Below, in pieces: positions 1 to 6,434 of a stretch of 9,919 bases of DNA. Position numbers and translations under genes: made by a program. Under the pieces are notes generated by a model. The model had not been told where the DNA came from. It saw only the letters and a list, made by a program, of their open reading frames with translations, and did not search any database. Source of the DNA: CAYRUP01 sp964427485 (lineage in GTDB: Bacteria; Pseudomonadota; Gammaproteobacteria; DSM-16500); contig CAYRUP010000071.1 of NCBI GenBank assembly GCA_964427485.1, positions 1-9,919 of the forward strand. The letters are read 5' to 3'. Position 1 is the first letter of the stretch. Each line of letters begins with the position of its first letter.

Positions 1-82
1 CCGCATCGAATTTTTCTTTCGCATCAGCTTCAATGGTTTTTCCGTATTCTTTAACCAATTGGCGAACTTTGGCAGTCACTTC
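1..82 (-). pseudogene. Fragment duplicating the dotB 3' end
   Basis: This stretch matches 1709-1790, inside the intact dotB, at 81 of 82 positions. The single difference (56 versus 1764) is a silent third base of a leucine codon. The copy covers DotB residues 329-355 plus part of 356 and runs off the left edge, so its true length is unknown. At position 83 the match stops abruptly. Read in the dotB frame, an in-frame stop lies at 89-91, so nothing upstream can be translated into it. It has no ATPase domain and should be non-functional. The near identity points to a recent duplication, or to an element that integrated at the dotB 3' end. What lies left of the window decides between these. Confidence 0.85.
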
Positions 83-143
83 AAATTGCTATAGGTCTCC
101 CCAAAAACTGGTTTTGTGGCCCTATTGTAACAAGCAAATAATA

Positions 144-160
144 GATCAATGGGGTTCAGA
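144..160 (+). repeat. Left copy of a short direct repeat
   Basis: The segment shares GATCAATGGGG exactly with 945-955, and 15 of 17 bases overall with 945-961. The two copies bracket the broken gene at 156-838. They could be remnants of ends of a small mobile cassette, but a chance match of this length in AT-rich DNA cannot be excluded. Confidence 0.3.
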
Positions 161-838
161 AAGGCCATAAACGGGTACGCGTAATTTGAGGCATGAGTTC
201 TGTCATCCCGTTTTCTTTAAGTGACATAAGATCCGAAATAAAACTCTGCGCCCCAGAAGCTGCACGCCATGGTAAGTAGTCTAGCGAACCTCCATCGGTA
301 AAAAAATTAAAACCCCAAGATGATCGGGGTTTAAGCGGATAAAAATCTATCTCGTCTATCTGATCAGCATGGACCCTCACTTTGACAAGAGTAGAACGAT
401 GCTGCGGCTTTTTTAGGATGTCATGAGGATAACAACAATAGATACTAAAGCTTTGAATATAATTGACCGGCATAATGCGTTGGATACCATCATATCCCAG
501 GACTCTCTGTACAAATAACAAAGTACGTGGGTCTGAGCAATAAATCTTGCCAAACCACTGTTTATAATGGTTCCAGTATAGCTGCAATGCTTTTGAAAGT
601 AGTTGGTCAGGAATAAAAGGTTTTTTTTCTACGGTAATAACCTCATCCAAGGTAGCATCCAGCAACTTCCAAAATTTATGAAGTTCTTGCTCAACGAGAG
701 AATTTTGTTTCACGGTAGCACCAGTATGATGCAATACAATAATATCATTTAGGCTACTATTATAAATGGTGTTTGCTAATCGGTTGAGCTGTTCAAAAAT
801 GGGTTTCTCGTTTAGAGTTTTTCCACCTGCTTGTTCAT
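156..838 (-). pseudogene. Uncharacterised protein gene, probably frameshifted near its 5' end
   Basis: I do not recognise the product. The longest frame with a usable start runs from a TTG at 734 to the TGA at 156 (192 residues). It has no Shine-Dalgarno sequence and no in-frame ATG until about residue 88. The same frame stays open upstream for about 39 more codons, with protein-like content but no ATG, GTG or TTG. An ATG at 838 lies in another frame and reads only eight codons to a stop at 812-814. One extra A in the run of five A residues (plus-strand T818-822) would join that ATG to the long frame and give a protein of about 227 residues. I therefore infer a one-base deletion, or a sequencing error, in a homopolymer. 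The protein looks soluble, is rich in aromatic residues (W, Y, F), and shows no signal peptide, membrane helix or known catalytic motif. The alternative is an intact 192-residue protein that starts at TTG 734. Confidence 0.5.
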
Positions 839-944
839 TGAATTGTCTATTCTATCAATTTTGTATATCCTGTAATTCTGTCAAAGGATGTTCAGTATAC
901 GACCCTGTTTTTACCATTTGCAAACTTCTTTTGTTGCATCAATG

Positions 945-961
945 GATCAATGGGGGCCAGA
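945..961 (+). repeat. Right copy of the short direct repeat, with an ATCAAT/ATTGAT inverted pair
   Basis: This is the partner of 144-160. The sequence ATCAATGG occurs twice in tandem (938-945 and 946-953). ATCAAT at 946-951 is answered by its reverse complement ATTGAT at 966-971, 14 bases away. From memory, a similar ATCAATGGGGTCAGACTC sequence occurs near IS200-like tyrosine transposases in other gammaproteobacteria. No transposase is present here, so an element end is only a possibility. Confidence 0.3.
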
Positions 962-979
962 CTCGATTGATTTTCGCTC

Positions 980-1017
980 TTGTATTACACATTTCAATGT
1001 GTAATACTATGTGTAAT
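980..1017 (+). promoter_or_regulatory. vapBC promoter and palindromic operator
   Basis: A perfect inverted repeat has arms GTATTACACATT (982-993) and AATGTGTAATAC (996-1007) around a two-base centre. A third half-site, ATGTGTAAT, lies at 1009-1017, in direct orientation to 997-1005 and 12 bases from it. A plausible promoter (TTGTAT at 980-985, 16 bases, TAATAC at 1002-1007) lies inside the palindrome, so a bound repressor would block it. VapB and VapBC complexes typically repress their own operon through such palindromes. The site is 14 bases upstream of the vapB start. Confidence 0.7.
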
Positions 1018-1031
1018 GGGAGGGTAAAACT

Positions 1032-1232
1032 ATGGCAACCAATTTAGCGATAGACGATGAGCTTATTAATGCTGCTGTAAAACTTGGGCATCATCCGAGC
1101 AAAAAGGCTGCAGTATCAGCAGCTTTACAAGAATATATCCAACATCACCAACAACAAGAGATTTTGTCTCTCTTTGGTCAAATTGAATATGATCCTGATT
1201 ATGATTATAAAAAAGAAAGAGGGAGAAAATAA
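1032..1232 (+). CDS. vapB: VapB-family antitoxin
   Basis: This is the antitoxin of a type II toxin-antitoxin pair. It should bind and inactivate the VapC ribonuclease encoded next to it and, as a DNA-binding dimer, repress the operon. The protein has 66 residues. Residues 2-35 (TNLAIDDELINAAVKLG, then SKKAAVSAALQEYI) have the pattern of a ribbon-helix-helix DNA-binding domain. The tail, with SLFGQIEYDPDYDYKKER at about 46-63, is the conserved C-terminal motif of the short VapB group and is the part that usually contacts the toxin. The start is supported by GGGAGGG (1018-1024) seven bases before the ATG. The TAA stop is followed directly by the vapC ATG, which implies translational coupling. 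The ORF that overlaps on the opposite strand is a shadow. Confidence 0.9.
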   Translation: MATNLAIDDELINAAVKLGHHPSKKAAVSAALQEYIQHHQQQEILSLFGQIEYDPDYDYKKERGRK

Positions 1233-1628
1233 ATGCATGTTTTGGTTGATACTTGTGTTTGGGCACAAGCATTACGGCGAAGGATAGTTGATAATGATCA
1301 GGCTCGCGAACTCAGTGATATTATCTCTGATAATCGTGCCTGTATTATTGGCCCGATACGACAAGAAATTCTCTCCGGCATTCGTGAAAATCTGCAATTT
1401 CAATCTTTGCGTGAGCATCTGTCTGCTTTTCCGGACTTGCTTATCAAAACCATTGATTATGAAAGCGCAGCAGACTTTTCAAATCTTCTGAGAAGTAAAG
1501 GGATACAAGGTTCTGCGATAGATTTCCTTATTTGCGCTGTAGCGCATCGATATTCTTTGTTAATCTACACACTCGACAATGATTTTAAGCATTTTAGTAA
1601 ATATATTCCTATTAAATTGTATTATTGA
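1233..1628 (+). CDS. vapC: VapC-family toxin, PIN-domain ribonuclease
   Basis: This is the toxin partner of VapB. It is predicted to be a Mg-dependent ribonuclease of the PIN fold. Family members cleave tRNAs or rRNA, but the target here is unknown. The length of 131 residues is normal. The acidic PIN residues are in place: D6 in VDTCVW, E45 in RQEILSG, D97 in AIDFLI and D115 (or D117) in TLDNDF. The toxin therefore looks catalytically intact. A GAGGGAG ribosome binding site lies at the end of vapB, just before the start. The gene ends only 9 bases from the convergent stop of dotB, and no terminator separates them, so read-through antisense to dotB is possible. The module lies between the intact dotB and the dotB fragment at 1-82, which suggests that it arrived with a duplication or insertion. 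Confidence 0.92.
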   Translation: MHVLVDTCVWAQALRRRIVDNDQARELSDIISDNRACIIGPIRQEILSGIRENLQFQSLREHLSAFPDLLIKTIDYESAADFSNLLRSKGIQGSAIDFLICAVAHRYSLLIYTLDNDFKHFSKYIPIKLYY

Positions 1629-1637
1629 GCTTACCGT

Positions 1638-2774
1638 CTACCTTACATCCTTATCTTCCCGCTTACTCTGCTCCGCAATCACCCGATACTGACGCTCAGT
1701 AATCAACCCCGCATCGAATTTTTCTTTCGCATCAGCTTCAATGGTTTTTCCGTATTCTTTAACTAATTGGCGAACTTTGGCAGTCACTTCTTCCTGATCA
1801 ATTTCCAGCAAAATATCACGAATTTTTTCATCAAATACGAGATACTCACGTAACGCAACACGTTTACCGTCGATCGTCGGCACTAATCGTTGTGAAACCA
1901 CCAGGCGAATTGTTTCAATGATATCCACAGTGCGACCTTGCCGTTCTTCAGGAGGAAAAGTAATGACAAGACGACGCATTGTTTCTGCAACGCCATTACT
2001 ATGCAGTGTGGTATAAACGGGATGACCTGTCATTGCGGCTTCCATCACCGCGCTAATCGTTTCTGGATCGCGTGCTTCACCGACTAAAATCAAACGCGGT
2101 TTACGACGCAATGCATTACGCACGCCAGCTGCAAAACTGGGTAAATGACGAGGAATTTCAGATTGACTCACAATGCTTGAGATTTTTTCTACGGAATCAT
2201 AAACAAATTCGATAGGCGCTTCATATGTTAAAATTTTACGATGACTTTCTGCATTTTCAGTGATGTTGCGAATGACAGAAGCCAACAGCGTACTTTTACC
2301 TGAACCGGTTGCGCCGGTAATATAAACCACACCCTGTTCGGGTTCTAATGCATCGAGGATGGCTTGCGGTAAATCCATGCTAGCCAATTTAGGCGGATCG
2401 CTAGGGATAGTGCGCGCAGTGATTTGTATACCATCATGTCCTTCCACTTGACATCCCGTCCCATTAATACGAAACCGATAACGGTCAGAGCGATTCGGTC
2501 GAATTTCATAATGGGTATCAATATCTTTGCCGGACATGATTTGCGCCATACCGTTAGGACCATACATTGCATTGATGATTTCACCCAATTCGGTATTGGA
2601 TAAGCGACGACGGGTCACTTTACGCAAGCGACCAAAAATTTCAGCAATCACGGGTTCATTCGTTTGAAACGTCACATCCGATGCGCCCAAATTGACGCAG
2701 TGAATTAAGACATCATTGAGTGCATCAATTGAAAGCCGGATCGGTTCTTGCGGAAATAAAAACTCAGTAGTCAT
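1638..2774 (-). CDS. dotB: DotB, cytoplasmic ATPase of the Dot/Icm type IVB secretion system
   Basis: DotB is the PilT/VirB11-like hexameric ATPase that docks on the DotO ATPase at the cytoplasmic base of the Dot/Icm machine and drives substrate export. The length of 378 residues is that of the family. An N-terminal domain (about 1-125) precedes the RecA-like domain. Walker A is GATGSGKST (154-162), the Asp box is TYEAPIEF (183-190), Walker B is RLILVGEARD (227-236, with E233), and the His box is TGHPVYTTLHS (249-259). All motifs are intact. The start overlaps the end of dotC by 11 bases, so the two are translationally coupled as the last genes of dotD-dotC-dotB. It differs from the housekeeping pilus ATPase PilT by its neighbours and its C-terminal extension. 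Codons 329-356 are duplicated at the left edge of the window, but this copy is complete. Confidence 0.96.
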   Translation of the reverse strand: MTTEFLFPQEPIRLSIDALNDVLIHCVNLGASDVTFQTNEPVIAEIFGRLRKVTRRRLSNTELGEIINAMYGPNGMAQIMSGKDIDTHYEIRPNRSDRYRFRINGTGCQVEGHDGIQITARTIPSDPPKLASMDLPQAILDALEPEQGVVYITGATGSGKSTLLASVIRNITENAESHRKILTYEAPIEFVYDSVEKISSIVSQSEIPRHLPSFAAGVRNALRRKPRLILVGEARDPETISAVMEAAMTGHPVYTTLHSNGVAETMRRLVITFPPEERQGRTVDIIETIRLVVSQRLVPTIDGKRVALREYLVFDEKIRDILLEIDQEEVTAKVRQLVKEYGKTIEADAKEKFDAGLITERQYRVIAEQSKREDKDVR

Positions 2775-3576
2775 TTTCTTTCACCACGATGGCTTTCCAG
2801 CCGTTGCTATCGGTTTGTAGTTTTGGTAATTCGGTAATACGCAATACTTGATCATTAATACGCATATCTGTGCCATCACCCGTCACGCCCAATTCGGTTT
2901 TTGAGACAAATGGCGCGCTGATCATATGTTCCTGCAATAGTTTGCGATATAAAACCATGCCATTATAGTCACGTTTTAAACGAGCCAGGTTTTGTTGAAA
3001 AATACTATAAGCTTGCTCAATTCCCATATCCCAGCCAACTTTGATTCCCTTGACCCAAAGTTTACGTTCATCACTGTTACGCGGGAGTAATACTCTGTTG
3101 GGTATTTCAGGTTTGCTGTAAATCATGTGGATATAGTCACGCCAATTGGGCGGCGTGGTGGCAAAACGGGCTTGTTGAACAATTAGATAAGTTTTATCTG
3201 CGATGCGAATGGTATTGGGATCATCTTGATTTAAGCTATTGTTGCCTTCCTCAAGAACGGGAGGAAGTACGCCATGACTCAACATCATGCCGTTAAAATT
3301 ATAAATCGTTTCTAAATACCACTTATCTTTTTCAAGTCGATTATTAATTTGGGTTGAAGCCCAAGCTAATCCGCCTTGTGCTCCTAAGCTCATTGCCGTG
3401 TCTTCTAATGCTTTCGATCGAATTTGACCGACTACCGCTGCATCGGGTGCGGTAGTATCGGTCACATACATATTTTGTAAATCGTAGATATTGGTGGGAT
3501 CGATATTTTGTTGGGTATGAGAGCACGCTGTTAATACGCTCAATGTCAGGACTGCGATCATGCTTTGTCGTTTCAT
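2764..3576 (-). CDS. dotC: DotC, outer-membrane lipoprotein of the Dot/Icm core complex
   Basis: DotC is a lipoprotein that works with DotD to place DotH in the outer membrane, as part of the core complex of the type IVB system. The 270-residue product begins with a lipoprotein signal peptide: a charged start (MKRQ), a hydrophobic stretch, and the lipobox LTAC with the lipidated cysteine at residue 18. The residue after it is serine, not aspartate, which fits sorting to the outer membrane. The conserved C-terminal half contains LPRNSDERKLW, GWDMGIEQA, LARLKRDYNGMVLYRKLL and a RINDQVLRIT segment, as in Legionella DotC. The gene is somewhat shorter than the Legionella protein. It starts 21 bases after dotD, behind a GGGAAG-like ribosome binding site, and overlaps dotB by 11 bases. 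Confidence 0.95.
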   Translation of the reverse strand: MKRQSMIAVLTLSVLTACSHTQQNIDPTNIYDLQNMYVTDTTAPDAAVVGQIRSKALEDTAMSLGAQGGLAWASTQINNRLEKDKWYLETIYNFNGMMLSHGVLPPVLEEGNNSLNQDDPNTIRIADKTYLIVQQARFATTPPNWRDYIHMIYSKPEIPNRVLLPRNSDERKLWVKGIKVGWDMGIEQAYSIFQQNLARLKRDYNGMVLYRKLLQEHMISAPFVSKTELGVTGDGTDMRINDQVLRITELPKLQTDSNGWKAIVVKENDY

Positions 3577-3597
3577 GCACCCAACTTCCCAATCAAA

Positions 3598-4071
3598 TTA
3601 GTTTTTCGCATAGCGTAATTCGATGATTCGACTTTCTGGAAATACTACCACGGACGCACGTCGGCCGCATTGAAAACCCACGTCACGCAAAATATCCGCG
3701 ATCATCATATTTTTATCATAGATGGTGACGAGTACAGGAATAGCAGGCGGTCTACCCAATATGCACAGGCGATAATTGGTCGCTTTGGCGATTTGTCTAA
3801 CTAAGGGTTCAACTGGACCGGACCAATCAACTGTGGTTAAGCCTGCCATGCCATAACTGGCAGGATTCGGCGGCGGTGCTAAGTTGGGTAAAGGACGTGC
3901 TGCTTGCGCGGTCTCAGAGAGACTTGAGATACCCCGACTCACCGAATAAGAAGCTTCAGCTAATGATGCGTCAGCATTGCCGAGAGGCAAACCATCGGCA
4001 GGAGGCGTGGATGTGCATGCGCTTAAAATAAGCGGAAGAGATACGGTAATAATTGCAAGCTTAATATTCAT
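3598..4071 (-). CDS. dotD: DotD, outer-membrane lipoprotein of the Dot/Icm core complex
   Basis: DotD is the small lipoprotein that, with DotC, assembles the DotH-containing outer-membrane part of the Dot/Icm channel. The 157-residue protein carries a signal peptide with the lipobox LSAC (cysteine 19). The +2 residue is threonine, so an outer-membrane location is expected. A linker rich in Pro and Ala (about 59-76) leads to the C-terminal domain (about 77-157), which in the known Legionella DotD structure resembles the N0 domain of secretins. Cysteines 103 and 135 could form a disulfide. AAGGAA, about nine bases upstream, is the ribosome binding site. It is the first gene of dotDCB and faces a divergent promoter region shared with icmT. 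Confidence 0.93.
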   Translation of the reverse strand: MNIKLAIITVSLPLILSACTSTPPADGLPLGNADASLAEASYSVSRGISSLSETAQAARPLPNLAPPPNPASYGMAGLTTVDWSGPVEPLVRQIAKATNYRLCILGRPPAIPVLVTIYDKNMMIADILRDVGFQCGRRASVVVFPESRIIELRYAKN

Positions 4072-4113
4072 AAACGGTAATATTCCTTGAATCCGTTCTG
4101 TGCTTAGAAAAAG

Positions 4114-4142
4114 ATTGAATCAAGAATGGTGATGTGAGTCAA
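4114..4142 (-). promoter_or_regulatory. Putative promoter of dotD-dotC-dotB
   Basis: On the minus strand, TTGACT (plus-strand 4137-4142) is followed after exactly 17 bases by TTCAAT (4114-4119). Transcription would start about 35 bases before the dotD ATG. The call rests only on the match to the sigma-70 consensus. I looked for the tandem CTTAATATT boxes of PmrA, which regulates several Dot/Icm genes, and found no convincing pair. Confidence 0.45.
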
Positions 4143-4150
4143 GCAGATGT

Positions 4151-4168
4151 GTAATTATGATGTATACT
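4151..4168 (+). promoter_or_regulatory. Putative icmT promoter -10 element with a possible CpxR-like box
   Basis: TATACT at 4163-4168 is a good -10 hexamer, 27 bases before the icmT ATG, but no clear -35 hexamer is present. GTAAT (4151-4155) and GTATA (4162-4166), six bases apart, loosely resemble the GTAAA-spacer-GTAAA site of CpxR, which controls some icm genes in Legionella. An activator-dependent promoter would fit the missing -35. This is inference from weak matches. Confidence 0.3.
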
Positions 4169-4195
4169 TAGTAAAATCGAGAATGAGGATTAAGT

Positions 4196-4438
4196 ATGGC
4201 GCATTGGCGAGACTCAGCAAGAAATGTTCGGTTGTGGGTCATTGATTTCAGGGCTTGTTTTCCGCTTCTGGTTTTTTTGTTTCATATTCGCTTATGGACT
4301 TTCATCGTCGCATTACTCATGACCAGTTTTTTTGCGGGGCTTGAACGGTATGGATTTAGCGTTGCTGTTTTTGGACGCTGGCTGCGTTCTTATGTCGCAG
4401 GGCCTAAAAAAATAGCGCAACCATGGTGGAGAAGATAA
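4196..4438 (+). CDS. icmT: IcmT, small inner-membrane protein of the Dot/Icm system
   Basis: IcmT is a small inner-membrane component of the Dot/Icm system. In Legionella it is needed for intracellular growth and for pore formation during egress. The protein has 80 residues. A short basic N-terminus (MAHWRDSARN) precedes a hydrophobic stretch at about 20-50 that includes FPLLVFLFHIRLWTF and can form one long or two short membrane segments. The family signatures HIRLWTF, LERYGF and the C-terminal AGPKKIAQPWWRR are all present. GAGGA (4185-4189), six bases before the ATG, is the ribosome binding site. It is transcribed divergently from dotD and is followed after three bases by icmS, so the two form a pair. 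Confidence 0.95.
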   Translation: MAHWRDSARNVRLWVIDFRACFPLLVFLFHIRLWTFIVALLMTSFFAGLERYGFSVAVFGRWLRSYVAGPKKIAQPWWRR

Positions 4439-4441
4439 TCG

Positions 4442-4780
4442 ATGGACATGTCTCAACAAATAGCAAAAATAGCCAGAGTGATGGGCGCACGTTTCAGCTT
4501 GAATGGACGGCCCATGACTGCAGATGAAGTTTTTGCACCGACGGGTTTGATGCCTGCTATTGCTAGACGGGCTGACCAATTGTGTTCCTTATGTTTAGGA
4601 TATGGGATTGGAGTTACTTTTGAAGAAGCTGAAGGATCTGTGCTAGGCGTTAAAGTTATTTTTGATGACATTACCCCCAATGTATTACGTATGTTATGCA
4701 TCACAGACGTGGTATGCGAATTAACACAATCGACTGCGCGTGGTGAAATGACGGCGTTGGATCAATTGATGTATGATTAA
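4442..4780 (+). CDS. icmS: IcmS, Dot/Icm effector adaptor (type IV secretion chaperone)
   Basis: IcmS is a small acidic cytoplasmic protein. It binds IcmW (often with LvgA) and presents a subset of effectors to the DotL coupling protein. The 112-residue length matches the Legionella protein. The highly conserved centre includes GLMPAIARRADQLCSLCLGYG (about 38-58), DDITPNVLRMLC (about 76-87) and the C-terminal LDQLMYD. The start is placed three bases after icmT, with GGAGAAG inside the icmT end acting as ribosome binding site. ATG at 4448 is a possible alternative. The partner genes icmW and lvgA are not in the window. The gene ends just before a large palindromic repeat that probably serves as its terminator. 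Confidence 0.96.
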   Translation: MDMSQQIAKIARVMGARFSLNGRPMTADEVFAPTGLMPAIARRADQLCSLCLGYGIGVTFEEAEGSVLGVKVIFDDITPNVLRMLCITDVVCELTQSTARGEMTALDQLMYD

Positions 4781-4786
4781 AATAAT

Positions 4787-4885
4787 ACCCTCATCCCCTG
4801 CCCTTCTCCCGTAAACGGGAGAAGGGAGCTTTTTATTTTAGCTCCCTTCTCCCAGCTTGCTGGGAGAAGGGCAGGGGATGAGGGT
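4787..4885. repeat. Double palindrome (REP/BIME-like), probable bidirectional terminator
   Basis: The outer arms 4787-4810 and 4862-4885 are perfect reverse complements over 24 bases. Inside them, 4817-4830 and 4840-4853 form a perfect 14-bp stem around TTTTATTTT. The core CCCTTCTCCC or its complement occurs four times. Each half can therefore also fold by itself: 4801-4810 with 4817-4826, and 4844-4853 with 4862-4871. The whole can be one long hairpin or a pair of hairpins. Such pairs of inverted units resemble the REP/BIME class of interspersed repeats. The position between the convergent icmS and gpsA fits transcription termination for both, although no long U run follows the outer stem. 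Confidence 0.75.
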
Positions 4886-4909
4886 GCAGAAAATCTATGC
4901 GGCCGTGCA

Positions 4910-5917
4910 TTACTCAGCTTTAGGCTCCCGCGCAAGCAACAATTGCATCGCTTCTTTCGGAGTTAATTTGCCACTTAAAATAGCCCATACGGATTCTGTA
5001 ATGGGCATTTCAACATGATGTTGACGCGCCAATTGGACAACGAGTTCTGCGTTGCGTTTGCCCTCGACGACTTGGCCAATTTCTTTTTCTGCTTCTTCCT
5101 GACTTTTGGTTGTGAGTGATAAACCAAAGCGTCGATTACGGGATTGATCATCGGTACAAGTTAAAACTAAATCGCCTAATCCCGTTAATCCAATAAATGT
5201 TTCAGAATGACCGCCCAAGGCACTGCCTAGACGGATAATTTCAGTGAGTCCGCGGGTGATCAGTGCACTGCGCGCATTTGCACCTAGCTTTAATCCATCC
5301 GAAATCCCAGTCGCAATGGCTAATACATTTTTTACTATGCCACCGATTTCAACTCCCACTACGTCATGGCTTAAGTAAACACGAAATACGGAACTATTAA
5401 AACGATTCACTAAGTCTTTAGCAAAAAGCACATCCTCGCTTGCCGCGACGACAGCGGTTGGTAATCCTGCCGCAACTTCGCGTGCAAACGATGGGCCTGA
5501 CAAAACGGCATAAGCGTGTTGGCGACCTAAAATTTCAACAGCAACATCATGTAATAATTGACCGGTATTAGCATCCAAACCTTTCGTTACAGACACAATG
5601 CGTACCGGCGTTTTTGAAAGTAAAGGTTTCAGCCTAACAAGTACGTCGCGAAAAGAAGAGGAAGGAACAGCAATTAAAATATCGCGCACATCAGAAATAG
5701 CTTCGGAAAGATTAGCAATAGGTTGTAATGTTTCAGGAAAAGTAAACCCAGGCATGTAACGGTTATTCATTCGCTCAGCCTGCATTTTAGCTATATCAGC
5801 ACTATCATGCGTCCAAAGACGTACCACTTGCCCCAAGCGTGAGAGATAAAGGGCAAGTGACGTTCCCCATGAACCCGCGCCTAAAATCGCAATGGGCGGA
5901 TGATAAGCATTTTCCAT
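4910..5917 (-). CDS. gpsA: NAD(P)-dependent glycerol-3-phosphate dehydrogenase
   Basis: GpsA reduces dihydroxyacetone phosphate to sn-glycerol-3-phosphate in the cytoplasm, supplying the backbone of phospholipids. The 335 residues match the family length. The N-terminal Rossmann fold shows GAGSWGT (13-19). VTKGLD lies at 110-115 and GPSFAREV at 141-148. The catalytic lysine is K196 in GGIVKNVLAIATG. GLTGLGDLVLTC with the NRR substrate-binding region lies at about 243-263. All key residues are present. It is the last gene of the rhodanese-grxC-secB-gpsA operon and begins 14 bases after secB. The ribosome binding site is weak (GGAATGA). It converges on icmS across the palindromic repeat. Confidence 0.97.
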   Translation of the reverse strand: MENAYHPPIAILGAGSWGTSLALYLSRLGQVVRLWTHDSADIAKMQAERMNNRYMPGFTFPETLQPIANLSEAISDVRDILIAVPSSSFRDVLVRLKPLLSKTPVRIVSVTKGLDANTGQLLHDVAVEILGRQHAYAVLSGPSFAREVAAGLPTAVVAASEDVLFAKDLVNRFNSSVFRVYLSHDVVGVEIGGIVKNVLAIATGISDGLKLGANARSALITRGLTEIIRLGSALGGHSETFIGLTGLGDLVLTCTDDQSRNRRFGLSLTTKSQEEAEKEIGQVVEGKRNAELVVQLARQHHVEMPITESVWAILSGKLTPKEAMQLLLAREPKAE

Positions 5918-5931
5918 GGAATCATTCCAGA

Positions 5932-6423
5932 TTAATGAACCTTCGTTTCTTTATCATCGTCTTCAGTTTTTTTGCCTTCTTTTTGTTGATCTTCTAAGTG
6001 TTGTGCGTAAAGAGCGTCAAAGTTAACTGGCGCTAAAATTAATTGCGGGAAGCCACCACGTACCACGACATCCGAAATTATTTCGCGAGCATAAGGGAAT
6101 AAAATATTGGGACAGAAGCTGCCTAACATTTGACGTAATTGATCGCTTGGAATGCCAGTCATTAAAAAGACGCCTGCCAAATGAACTTCAACAATAAATG
6201 CAGGTTTCTTTGATGTGGTAACAGAAGCGGTGACGGACAAAACAACTTCATGCACATCGTCTTGAATGCGATTGCTTTTGGTTTCTAAATTTAATTGCAC
6301 TTCAGGCTTCCAGTCTTCCACAAAAGTATGCGGTGTATTGGGTGCTTCAAAAGACAAATCTTTCAAATAGACGCGTTGAATTTCAAAGTGCGGATTGGTT
6401 GGCGGAGTTGTGTTCTCTTGCAT
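5932..6423 (-). CDS. secB: SecB, protein-export chaperone
   Basis: SecB is the tetrameric cytoplasmic chaperone that keeps preproteins unfolded and hands them to SecA. The protein has 163 residues, against about 155 in Escherichia coli. The core is typical: FEIQRVYLKDLSFEAPN (about 13-29), a VEVHLAGVFLM strand, LGSFCPNILFPYARE and the GGFPQLILAPVNFDALY segment near the C-terminus. The extra length is a charged Lys/Glu/Asp tail. AAGGAAAA precedes the ATG. It sits between grxC (11-base gap) and gpsA (14-base gap), a secB-gpsA pairing common in gammaproteobacteria. Confidence 0.97.
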   Translation of the reverse strand: MQENTTPPTNPHFEIQRVYLKDLSFEAPNTPHTFVEDWKPEVQLNLETKSNRIQDDVHEVVLSVTASVTTSKKPAFIVEVHLAGVFLMTGIPSDQLRQMLGSFCPNILFPYAREIISDVVVRGGFPQLILAPVNFDALYAQHLEDQQKEGKKTEDDDKETKVH

Positions 6424-6434
6424 GATTATTTTCC

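Noticed and set aside
83..143. Remnant of an insertion-sequence end (CCCCAAAAACTGG region)
   Set aside because: It is only loosely similar to IS3-type ends from memory. There is no transposase, no matching opposite end, and only an imperfect hairpin around 101-119.
766..1047. Plus-strand ORF of 93 residues
   Set aside because: It is cysteine-rich and low in protein character, overlaps the vapBC operator and the start of vapB, and lies opposite the 5' part of the broken minus-strand gene.
1066..1491. Other-frame ORFs within vapB and vapC
   Set aside because: They are fully inside a clear vapBC pair with good ribosome binding sites, and have no recognisable features.
4072..4195. PmrA box (tandem CTTAATATT) upstream of dotD or icmT
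   Set aside because: One CTTAAT-like half is visible on the minus strand at the icmT start, but the second half does not match.
4313..4704. Minus-strand ORFs opposite icmT and icmS
   Set aside because: They are antisense shadows of two strongly recognised genes.
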